Positions 54,664 to 64,000 of a stretch of DNA of 64,000 nucleotides are shown in pieces. Made by a program: the position numbers and the translations under genes. The notes beneath the pieces are model-generated. The model was not told where the DNA came from and made no database searches. It saw only the letters and a program-made list of their open reading frames with translations. Origin of the DNA: Dacryopinax spathularia (taxonomy: Eukaryota; Basidiomycota; Dacrymycetes; Dacrymycetales; Dacrymycetaceae); the NCBI GenBank assembly GCA_037974965.1, contig JBBPFI010000001.1, positions 434,001-498,000 of the forward strand, given 5' to 3'. Each line of letters opens with the position of its first letter. Positions within the stretch are counted from its first letter, which is position 1.

Positions 54664-54987
54664 CTTGCACCTCGACAGACGTTCAGACTAGAGGAGTGTA
54701 GGAGGTATATGCGCTCAGAAGGTGGGCGAGGGACGGATGGTCGCCGATGGCAGGCACGAAGAGTGGCGTCGATGGGCCCAGTCGGTGTGGCATCGTCATC
54801 AGGGCTCAGCTTGCCAAGTCGGCGTCCCATCCAAAATGGTTTTGTCACTATCATGTCATTGCACAAATATGCCTAACTAGCCCTAAATCAACTAGCAAAA
54901 CTGGGATCACAAATAGGATGGCTACATGGAATGGATGGATCGAATCGAATGGAATGAGAGAGATTGAACATATATGCTTTCTCTTGC
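54664..54987. other. short intergenic region
   Basis: 324 bp holding the promoter of the subunit f gene and the 3' flank of ARS2. Nothing else seen. Confidence 0.5.
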
Positions 54988-57890
54988 TCAGTACTGCAGC
55001 TCCACGTCGCCTTCCGCGACCGAGTCCATATCGTTGTACGACACTTTCCTGCCTGCACGGGCGCGAGGGTCTTCCTTCGCGTTTGGAGGTGGAGAGCGGC
55101 GCATGGGCGGAGGAGGTCCTCCTGCGCCTCCCCTTCGCGGTGGGCGACCGCCTGGAGCTTCGAGCGCCATATCGAGCGCGGCGATGGGCTTTGCTGGTAG
55201 ACCTTCGGGAAGAGCCATAGGGAAACCTCGCCCTCCGGCCATGTCATAGACTGGCGAACGACGTGGGTCTCCGTATGGTTGGTCGCCCCATTGTGCAGGA
55301 GCAGCATAGGGAGCGCCGTACGCTCCTGGCGGGAAGCCACCGGCATAGTACGCCCGAGGGTCGTCGAGCCGCAGCGGTAGAGCGCGATCGTCTTTTTGAT
55401 CTTGCCTATCGTTTCGGCGAGGAGGTTGCGTGAAAGCAGACGCGTGTTGCTGTGGAGTGAGATGTACAGGATCGAGTGCAAAGTTATTGATGAACGGAAT
55501 CTGTCAGGTACCGTAAGCGTTCGCTCGCGAACGTAAGGTAATTGTCTTACAATATCAAGCTGCTCCTTCAACAATTCCGGGTGCTTGTTGAGTACATGCT
55601 TCTCCACGAAGTTGCTCGCCTTGAAGAGCTTCGTACAGACCTTGCACCGGAACTTGCCTTCGTCTTCCTGCTGCACATGTGGGATAACAAGCCGATGTAC
55701 TTCAGCGTCATAGTTCAGTCCGCCGTAGTCTGCAGGATCGACTTCAGGCTTCTTGAGTAGGAGCACAACCCTCGTATCCAGCCATTCGATCCACCGGTCA
55801 TCTGTAAACAGTATGAGTCAGGAATGCTTGCGCATATATCGATCATGTAACGCACCAGCAGGTCCACGCTTCTTCAACCCCTCCCTCTCAGCCTCTTCCT
55901 CAGCCGCTGTAGGCTTCACATACGGCATGCGAATATGCTTGACGCACTTGCGCTGCAGCGCCTCCACATGGTCGCATACAAGTGCGCAGTAGTAGCAGGT
56001 ATTGAAAGCGCCCCGGAGGTAGTTAAGCCAGAGATCGAGTTCGAGGCGAAGCTATTCAGAAGTAAGACCATGTCCATGGAAAGTAATGTATATGCGCACC
56101 TCAGCATTGGCCAACTCTTCCTGATCAATCTCGCCATCACCCGCCTTCTCCTGAGCCTTTTCACGCAATCGCTGCACGAGCATCTCAAACCTCTTCTCAA
56201 CCCTGTCTGTACCCCGGAAAGGCTCCTCGCTAATCTCCGGCTCCTCCTTCACGCCCTCCGCCTGAGGTTCCTCCTTTTTGACATCATCGTCCATACTGAC
56301 ATCGCCCTCCTTCGGAGCAGCAGCAGCAGCCTCAGCAGCCTTCTTCTTAGCTTCTTCACGGTCACCCTTCACTTTCCGTCGGATAGAGTCCCACTCAGTT
56401 TCGAGGACAGCAGCGAGCTCTTTCACGTTTTGCAGGTCGATCCGCATACGTTCTGGCTTGTTGGAGACAGGAGGAGCGACGCGGACGCGGGAAGGGTATG
56501 GTTGAGTATTATGTACAACGTGCATCGTGAAGCCATCAATCTGCATCTTGCTTAGCACATCCGCAACGAAATCAAGCGCGTTGACTCACCCTCTGTGTGC
56601 CGAAGTGGGCCACAGCTGAGCTCATATCAGCCTCATCATTATACTTCACCCAGCCAGGCCGGTAGAAGCTCTTTTTCGGCTGCGGATCGCCCAGCGCGAG
56701 GTAGATGAAGCCTTCAACACCCTTGCAGACTTCCTCGATCTTGTTTCGAGGCAGAGCAGGAGGGATGGTACGGATGAGCAGTTGGTTGCCTTCCGGATAT
56801 ACGTCGACAGAAAGCTCAGGCGGTATGCGCGCCTTGCCGTCTTTGCCACGACGATCGCCGTTAGCTGCATTAATGTCGGGTTTCGAATCTTCAGCGGCTT
56901 GCGGCTTCTCCTCTGCACCCTCCTCCTTCACCGGACTATTCAGGTCGTCACCTTCCGCTTTCGTCGGTTCAGCCTCCATGCCCTCCTCGTGCTCATCCTT
57001 CACGCCGTTCTCGTGCTTGTGCTCAGTTGTCCCTTCGGGTTCTGAAGGAGGCTCGAGCGTCAGTTCCGGATCCCACTTCCCGCCTTCGAGATCGTGCAGG
57101 AAAGCCTCGGGTTTGCCAGTCCAGCCCTCGAGTCGTATCCTTGCACGCTGCGACACGTAGTCCGGCGAAGGATCATAGCGCTCGATGAACCAGGAAGACC
57201 CCTTGTGATAATTGAAGACTCGACGTGTCTTCAGGCAGTTATCAGACAGTTGGGCAATGACTCAGCATGGTATACGCACGACAACTTGAAGATGCTCCTT
57301 CTTATATGCTTCGTAACGTTTCGTCCATGCCCTACGTCCTCGGTCCTCCGTTTGCCCCTCTACGGGTGGCTCCTTCTCGATCTCAAGCCTGATCTCTTGC
57401 TCAACATCCGGGTTTGTGTAGCGCAACCAGTCACAATAGTGCTTGAAAGAGACGGGGAAGTCGCCCGCGAAGGGATCAGTGGGACCTGGTCCCCGACGGT
57501 CATACCCGCCGTAACCTCTCGGTGGCGAGTGGCGCCCTAAGCAATGTTGAGCCAAAGGATTCTGATAAGGTAGACACACACGGCATACCATAATCGTCGT
57601 ATCTCGAGCTCCTGGAGTCGTACCTATCGTCCCCGCGACCGTACGGCGAGCGAGAGCGACGTCGGTCACGTCCACCTAAGCGCCACTTTTAGCAAAATGG
57701 AGGCGTTTGTTGATGCATACAACGCACGATCATCCGGACTTCTACTCCGACCCCGTCCTCGGTAGTCGTCGTAATGACCTCCATATCCGCCGCCTCTGTA
57801 ATCCCTATCCCAATCGCGAGGAGGGTAGCCGCCGTACGAGTGATCGCCGGCAGGCGCGGGATACGCTGGTGCTGGATAGTACGAAGTCAT
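54988..57890 (-). CDS. Ars2/SERRATE zinc-finger protein
   Basis: Exons 57890-57728, 57675-57589, 57536-57280, 57228-56590, 56540-56100, 56051-55856, 55801-55551 and 55500-54988 encode 848 residues; introns are 48-54 bp. It starts with an RGG/RS-type tail (YRGRGRSRSPDD), then the SERRATE N-terminal block (FPVSFKHYCDWLRYTNPD), an acidic insert, an RRM-like region, the Ars2 core (LWLNYLRGAFNTCYYC, RKCVKHIRMPY), and the C2H2 finger FRCKVCTKLF ... FVEKHVLNKH (about residue 640-665). The C-terminus YNDMDS ... DVELQY resembles the conserved acidic Ars2 tail. Ars2 (S. pombe Pir2) joins the nuclear cap-binding complex and directs transcripts to maturation, export or exosome decay. Confidence 0.9.
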
Positions 57891-59408
57891 CTTACCTCAA
57901 AGCGAGGAGACCCGGACGGGGTTCGAGAGGTCGTAAATGTGCACGAAGCTGCGTGCGATGGCTCGTAAGACGTGAGAGACCTGTTTAAAGTAGAGATTGT
58001 TGATGGTGGATTCAGGGAGGGTGGCAAGGAAGAAGCAGAAGGAAAGCAGTGTCAGAGCGTGGCATCATAACAAAGCAAGCGGTTAGAAACGAACTTAGTG
58101 AGTTGTGCCCGACCACGCTTGCTAGTCCACTTTGAACGCACTTGCGTATAGCCCACTTGTGGTGAGATGTGCGCAAGACGGTGTTGATGGACAGTGGTCG
58201 TGACTGAAGAAGGAAAGAGAGAGCCGCGCGCACGCACGAAACAGCAAGACATCCCCAGGTCGGCCGGCTTTGCCGCACGGACCATTTTCCGACGAGAAAA
58301 GCGGGATTGACGCCTTCTAAATCAGACATGGTGATGGAGTTGGTTCGAGACTGTGCCCGCTCAGTAGCACTATAGATGATTGCTGGACGATTAATTTGTG
58401 TCTATTGAAGAATACGATGCCCGCGAGCTAACCACTGCAAAGTGGTGGAAAGGGGGCAACCCACGCAAATCCGTCAGACGACGCGCAGCGCATTTTCAGG
58501 CTTTGCGGATGTTTTCGTGTGCAGGGGTCTAACTCGAATGCATCCGCTTCTGAGCAGACCCAAACCCCAGACCATCGGCGTTGGACAGAAACGGTTCTTG
58601 AGACCCGAAGGTTGGGATCTCGGACTAAAACCGAACTCGCTGGGTATTTCGCCTGCAGAGTAAAACGGCCTGGGGGCCGGAAAGAGACTTTCACTCCTCA
58701 GCAGCGGACTGCATACATCTACTTGGACAAAACAATCTCTGTGTACTATGCTGTGCCGGGCAATCAAGTGAGGTGGAGAACGACAAATGCACGGCACTCC
58801 CAATAGCTGCAACGTGCGCTGGCCGCCTTGAGGATGTCACACCGACGTGTTGACCATATATGGTGCTCGCGCCAACCTCGACTTCTGCGCTTTGTATGCC
58901 TAGGATGATGATCCGATGCCGGCTATCACTCCAACAAATCGATCAGGGCGATAATGCATTTCCCCATTGTCTGGCGTGCACCCTGCCAACACCGCTGGTT
59001 CACCGCTTTAACTGGCTCTCGCGGTGCGAGCCGGAGCCGCTCGGTCGAACGGCAACGTACGGTGTGTCCTCGTGTTTGGCTGGTTTGCCGTGAACGCCCG
59101 GCGCAGTTTTGCCTTACTATGGCTGAGCATGCGCACGGTCAGCGATAGTAAGGCGCTACCAAGCCGTCACACCGTCGACGCTCTGTCGCCTGCCCGGCAC
59201 CCTACTCAGCCTCGAGGCCGGACGTTCGCTTCTTTATCCCCGCGTGGACCTGGCTCCCTAATCACGCACATGTGAAGCAAGGATTCTTCGTTGCCGCGGT
59301 TCAACCCCTCCTATAAGAAGCCTAAGGCTCGTGCGAGCTAGCTCTCTTTACTCACAACAAAGGTTTGGGGACTTTCTTGACATATATTGCTAATGAGCGC
59401 TTGATACC
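57891..59408. other. divergent promoter region of ARS2 and cyclophilin
   Basis: 1.5 kb. A minus-strand frame at 58012-58329 (start MSDLEGVNPAFLVGK) has no recognisable domain and is more likely leader/promoter. No RNA gene or repeat identified. Confidence 0.45.
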
Positions 59409-60280
59409 ATGTCGTAAGCACTTCACATTATGCAACTTGCACGTGCGACTGACATTCATGTCTAGGTCGCCATACTCTGCTTCCTCTGCTCCTCCTCGTC
59501 CGCCCACACCTACCTACTCCTATGTCTTTGTATGTATGCAGCGCATATATGCTATATCCTGCTAACCCATATCAGATGGACATCGAAATAGGAGGTGAAC
59601 GCGTCGGTCGCTTTGTCATCCGTCTCTTCTCCAAGGATCTTCCCATTACCTGCCGAAACTTTATGGAACTTGCTCGTGGCGTTCATGGATTCGGCTACAA
59701 AGGCACCAAGTTTCATCGTTGTATTCCTAACTTTATGATCCAAGGTGGAGACTTCACCAGTAAGCAACTCTGATAGTTGAGACAAGCTACGAGCTGACTG
59801 ACTCTCCTTTACAGCCGGGGACGGAACAGGTGGAAGATCCATTTACGGTCCCAGATTCAGGGATGAGAATTTGTATTTTCCTCCCGGTCGCGAACTTGGA
59901 AGCCGTCCTAACACCTCCCGCAGTATATACAAACATACCAAGAAGGGTCTGGTTGCGATGGCCAATACGGGTCCGAACAGCAATGCGTCGCAGGCGAGCA
60001 ATGATTTTCATCGCGGGCTCTTCCCCCTCATGCTGATGCAACACAGTTTTACATCTGCTGCCAAAAGACTAGTCAGTATTCCCCTGCCTCGTTGGTATCT
60101 GAACCTGATCGACGTTTCACAGGCCACCTGGACAACCGAAACGTCGTCTTCGGCGAGGTAGTGGAAGGCATGGACATTGTGCACAAGATCGAGCAGTGCG
60201 GATCACCCGCTGGCGACGTGAACCCCGACTGCGTCATCATCGACTGCGGGTCTTGCGACTGGGTTCCCACAAGACGTTAG
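59409..60280 (+). CDS. cyclophilin-type peptidyl-prolyl cis-trans isomerase
   Basis: Exons 59409-59413 (5 nt: ATG TC), 59466-59529, 59576-59759, 59815-59872, 59924-59993, 60047-60071 and 60123-60280 encode 187 residues. Cyclophilin core: [33 protein letters not shown] (catalytic Arg, Phe and Gln positions kept), [24 protein letters not shown] and [14 protein letters not shown]. The position equivalent to human CypA Trp121 is His (KTSHLDN), as in some cyclophilins with weak cyclosporin binding. The intron at 59994 has a GC donor (CAG|GCGAGC). No signal peptide; about 20 residues precede the fold. Probably cytosolic or nuclear. Confidence 0.9.
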
Positions 60281-61611
60281 GTTTTGCACTCATATGGGTT
60301 CACATTCTCGCTACCTTGTTGTATCGGCCCCTGTGCCTTGCTTGACGACAGATACGTAATACGACGTTACCATTGGAGCATCAGATATGCAAATTCTCTT
60401 CGCCTTCTTCGATACTCTTTTCGGATGACCCGCAAGTCCGAGGGATTGATCATGGGACGGGCTCGTGACGTCGGACCGGGAAGATCGCAGATGTTGCTGC
60501 AACCGTCTCTCAGCACCCGCTGTCTCGGCCTCGCCACTGGCGGAACGTGCATGGCCTCCTCTTCTCGTACCCCTCCCCATAGACGCAGAAGAGAGCAAGC
60601 CGAAAGGCACCATCAACAATCCCCCAGCCCGGGCACACCTTTACAACAGCTGGCAAGGCCAATCGGCGGAACAACACGCCGCTTATCAGTTAACTTACAT
60701 CAGGCTGCAGCCCAACGATCCGAGACCTTCCAGGGCTGATGTTGGGATCACGCTAATCAATCGGGACTCCGACAAAGGAAAGCTTCTGCGCCCAGGGAAT
60801 AGCGGTAACCCGGGCTCCGGGGGCGGCAGGCAATCTGGCACGGGAAACGTCGGGTGTACGCTCGGGCTTATGAGCGGAAGTGTGAGGATGTGAGAATTTA
60901 TGATGCAAGCCGATCTGCGACCATTTGGTTCGTTACCGCTGTTAATCTAGGGCACTCTCCCTGTTCAGGGGTATCCAACGGCCACGGTGGTGATACGGAC
61001 GTCTGGTCGCGCGAACCTTATGTGGTCATTCACTGGACCACACTCAAAGTCTTTGGAGCAACCAGCGTGCACAAGTCTCCATAGACCGCTTGAATGACTC
61101 AGTAGCTCCAGCAGTAGCCTTCGTACCCGAACAGCAACAGACCACCGACTCATCCCCTGTTCTGAAGCGAGTGTAGCATCCGCGGTATCGTGCTCATGTG
61201 TTGGATCATGACGGGCGGTAACGGTGCCTCGGTCCTGGACGACAACAGGGGCGATCAGGGGGCATGGTGTATTTGGCAGGCTCAAAATAGCAGTGTAATT
61301 GCATCGTTTGCAAGATAAAATACATGAGGCGAAGCACTCCTGCTTGAGGGCCATGATGCTCATCCTGGGAACGAACTGATCGAGGATATCGATGCGTGCG
61401 ATTGTTCAGCCCGATATATGCACGTCGAACATGGGTGGTGCATTTTCGTCATCGATGAGTGCCCCGTGATGTTGCGTTGTGTCGCATAGATGACCGTCAG
61501 GAAGGAGTACCCTTCTGGACTGAAATCGATGATCATACGTTCTCTCACTGCATTGACCCTGTAGAGCATGAGTAATAAGACGTGAAGCATCACAAGCACG
61601 CACATACCAGG
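60281..61611. other. intergenic, no gene supported
   Basis: 1.33 kb between cyclophilin and the GatC-like gene, both 3' ends. A minus-strand frame at 61360-61605 begins MCVLVMLHVLLLMLYRV, which could mimic a signal peptide, but nothing downstream supports a gene. Confidence 0.45.
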
Positions 61612-62154
61612 CTATCGCTTCCACCCCTCCCTCTCAACAACATAATACTCCTCATCCACCGTCCTCTCCGCAAGCCTCAACAGCTCCTTCCCCTCAGGCT
61701 CCTCCTCCTCTTTCTGCATCCCCTCCAAGCCCAACGTCATCCCTCCTTCCTTCGTATAATCTCGCACCTGCATCCCTCTCCCCACCTGCCAGATCCTCCC
61801 ATCCGGCACTTCCCCCTCGACTTTCACACTGCTGACGTCGACATCTCGGACGGCATGGACGAGACTGACCATATCCTCTAGCTCTTTTGTGAGCTTTTGG
61901 TGCTCGAGTGTGTGAGGAGAGGGGGGGATGAGGGCGGAGAGTTTGTGTAGGTGGGCGAGGGTCTCGGGCGTTATGGAAGGGCGGGGCGAGGCGGCGATTT
62001 GTTCGCGGACTGACCAGGTTGGTTGGGTGGGGATGCAGAGGTCGTCTACTTCGATGTCGTCTGCTACGGTAGACTTTAACCGGACCAGGCGCCTCGCCGC
62101 CGGTAGGGACGCTCTGCGGGCTGGCAGCCCTCGCCGTGAGAGTCCTCGGAGCAT
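61612..62154 (-). CDS. mitochondrial GatC-like subunit of Glu-tRNA(Gln) amidotransferase
   Basis: Single exon, 180 residues. The N-terminus MLRGLSRRGLPARRASLPAA is Arg-rich without acidic residues, a typical mitochondrial presequence. Residues about 65-110 (PETLAHLHKLSALIPPSPHT, ELEDMVSLVHAVRDVDV) show the GatC helical pair and the Val-x-x-Val-Asp turn. GatC scaffolds the GatA-GatB amidase that converts Glu-tRNA(Gln) to Gln-tRNA(Gln) in mitochondria. Yeast uses GatF for this position, so a GatC-type protein fits a basidiomycete. The C-terminal acidic tail is not conserved in my memory of the family. Confidence 0.75.
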   Translation of the reverse strand: MLRGLSRRGLPARRASLPAARRLVRLKSTVADDIEVDDLCIPTQPTWSVREQIAASPRPSITPETLAHLHKLSALIPPSPHTLEHQKLTKELEDMVSLVHAVRDVDVSSVKVEGEVPDGRIWQVGRGMQVRDYTKEGGMTLGLEGMQKEEEEPEGKELLRLAERTVDEEYYVVEREGWKR

Positions 62155-62324
62155 AGCAGCGGTAGCGCGAGCGTCCCAGGCGAGAGAGAAGCAAGGACGA
62201 GGGGACCCTTAGACTAAAATTCCAATAATCAAGCCCGGAGAAACTCGCTTCTCCGAACAGCATATAGTGAAGCATCGTCAGATCGTTATCGATATATCTA
62301 CAATACACATCCCTCTCGCACACT

Positions 62325-64000
62325 CTAAGCCTGCACCCCAGCACTAGCAAGCACCCTCTCCCTCCCCCTCCTAGTACCCACCAACACCCACGTCCTCAGC
62401 ACGAACCGCCTCACATCACTCCTCGTCAGCCCGCTCCTTCTCCATCCATACCTGAGCAGCGCAGCGAGCGTAAGCAGGAAACTGAGGTCGAGGAACATAC
62501 GCCTGATAATGGCGAGGAGCGGACTGCGGTGGAATGCTTCGTTCGAGAGTAGGAACCCGGCTGTTCGCTGCAGGAGAGAAAAGAGGTAGGAAAGCGGGGA
62601 GATGATTATGCTCCACATGCCCCAGCCTTCCGCCCACACTATCCGATGTGGCCTGCCTCCCGGTCCGAGCCCAGAGTTCTGACGACTACGACTGCCGCCG
62701 CCGGCGGCGCTTAGAAGGGGACTGCCGGCACGTTCGCCTCTCGTGGTGGACTCGATCGATTCGAGTCGTTCGTGTAAAGCGGCTAGGGATGCCTGCATGC
62801 TTTCTAGTGCTCGTTCGAGTGGAGGCCGGTGTGCTCGACTAACACCGGGAGCGGGGAGTGGAATGGAACCGGGGAAAGGGACGCCAGAGGCGGAAGACGT
62901 ATCGGGGTAGGGGGGTTGAGTTCGTATATGGCCGTACGGGTGTGGGTAAGGCGGGTATCCTGCTGCTGCTGCTGTTGGAGGGGCAGCGGAAGGGCCATAT
63001 CCCACTGATGTCCGGCTCGACACGGGCTGAGAGGAGCCGGACGTCGCATGCGCGTAGGCCGATGGAGTGGCGTGCCTCGGTATAGGTTGTACGGACGGCA
63101 AAACAGGAGCAGAGAACTGCTGTACCAGCTGCGGCGGGGGAGGTGAGGTAGTCCGTTCGCTCATAGGCAACTGGATAGACTGAGTCATCGGTGTCCTGTA
63201 CCGCGAGACGCTCGATACTGGTCTCGCGCCCGCTTGGGAGGTCACCTCGGAGGCGGCGTTATTGAACGCGTCTTCTTCCATCGCTTGGGTTATTGCGGAG
63301 CGGGAGACTTGGCCCCATTGTTCGGTCGAAGAGGAATGGAGGAGCTCGGAGTTCGGGTCGGCGGGGTCGTATAGATGCTCGGGGGGTGGAGGGGGAGGGG
63401 ACATGATGGATGGTGAGGCAGAGGAAGACGATCGGGGCTCGTAGTCTTCTTCATCTGTACCAACAATAATGAATTCAGCATGCGCGGCTCGAGCGGAGTT
63501 ACAGGGAGCAGGGGGACGCACCCATGGAGGTTTCTGGTCGGTAAGAGTCGAGTTCTCGTGCGAGGTCTCGAGCGACTGTCCGGCCGGAGTACTTCCTCAG
63601 TACTCTGAGTAGTGTTTCCACATACTGCCTCTTCGCCTCTCTGGGGTCCATATCGCGGTGTTTTGCCCATGCGTCCCTAGACGTCCGTCAATCAGTAAAA
63701 TGACGGAGCGATGTCGAACAAGACGTACCACTTCGCCCTCCCCAGTACATCCCATATCCCCGGTCTTGTAGATGGAACATTTCCCACGGTAGCTTGCTTG
63801 TACAAGCTGCCATATCCTCAGACCCCTCCCGACGCAACGCAAGACGCCCAGATCCTCACCTGTACATAGCAAGCTTCTCCTCATACCCCGTCTGGATCGG
63901 CCCCGTCTTCGACAGCCTACGCCCATTAGTCACGCCTCCAACCGCATCGCTCGAGAACCAACGTACCCCTGAACGATCTCCACGGCTCTGTCGAACTGCC
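62325..64000 (-). CDS. acyl-CoA-binding domain protein with membrane-embedded C-terminus (5' partial)
   Basis: The gene runs off the right edge, so the start is missing. Visible exons encode the ACBP fold from QFDRAVEIVQ through LSKTGPIQTGYEEKLAMYSL, YKQATVGNVPSTRPGIWDV, LGRAKW and DAWAKHRDMDPREAKRQYVE. A ~200-residue Pro/Ser-rich disordered stretch and a coiled segment (LERALESMQASLAALHERLE) follow. Hydrophobic segments lie around IIISPLSYLFSLLQ and LDLSFLLTLAALLRY, with a basic tail ending at 62325. The last exon is 63454-62325. This resembles ACBD4/ACBD5-type proteins that bind long-chain acyl-CoA and anchor in peroxisomal or ER membrane; the location is inferred. Confidence 0.85.

Noticed and set aside
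61360-61605. Short minus-strand ORF with signal-like N-terminus
   Set aside because: No conserved domain, no clear exon partners.

Overview
The window is nuclear DNA of a basidiomycete fungus, probably a Tremellomycetes-type yeast (inferred, not tested). The host genes are compact and mostly split by GT-AG introns of about 46-75 bp. Two GC-AG introns occur. Gene content is fungal: Dsc3, Ssk1, a CPL1/priA-like secreted protein, an SRPK-like kinase and a mitochondrial GatC-like protein. Exon joins given below were worked out by eye from splice sites, reading frame and family motifs; for the host genes the summed exon lengths divide by three.

Layout. 0.2-5.4 kb: ESCRT-II Snf8 (-), divergent Dsc3 (+), a CPL1-like secreted protein (-) and dUTPase (-) with two MluI cell-cycle boxes upstream. 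About 5.5-31.7 kb: a nested pair of large mobile elements. The outer one is an ~11.4 kb Helitron encoding a Rep-type HUH protein, a PIF1-like helicase, an unknown protein and an intron-rich RPA70-like protein. At 5713-20544 it is interrupted by a young 14.8 kb Ty3/gypsy LTR retrotransposon. That element has identical-length 462-bp LTRs differing at about 3 sites, a 4-bp target duplication GCGT, gag and pol on the minus strand, and about 7 kb of antisense cargo with spliceosome-type introns.

31.9-64 kb: host genes again. In order: SDR oxidoreductase (+), MFS sugar transporter (-), Ssk1 response regulator (-), tRNA adenosine deaminase Tad2 (+), second SDR (-), gamma-glutamyltranspeptidase-like enzyme (+), SRPK-like kinase (+), two tandem paralogues of unknown function (+), WW-domain protein (+), V-ATPase subunit f with a 24-nt microexon (-), Ars2/SERRATE (-), cyclophilin (+), GatC-like subunit (-) and an acyl-CoA-binding membrane protein running off the right edge (-).

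The most unusual signal is in the Helitron. The palindrome AGCCTGCGCAGGCT and close variants occur roughly every 140 bp through its ORFs (all three frames), introns and intergenic parts: about 80 TGCGCA cores in 11.2 kb by hand count. Perfectly symmetric variants exist, and several introns use the motif itself as 3' splice site (TGCGCAG|G). The LTR element carries its own, different dispersed imperfect palindrome (GAGATCTCG / TCGAGATTT type). This looks like a transposon-private counterpart of the highly iterated palindromes or uptake signals of bacteria; its function is unknown.
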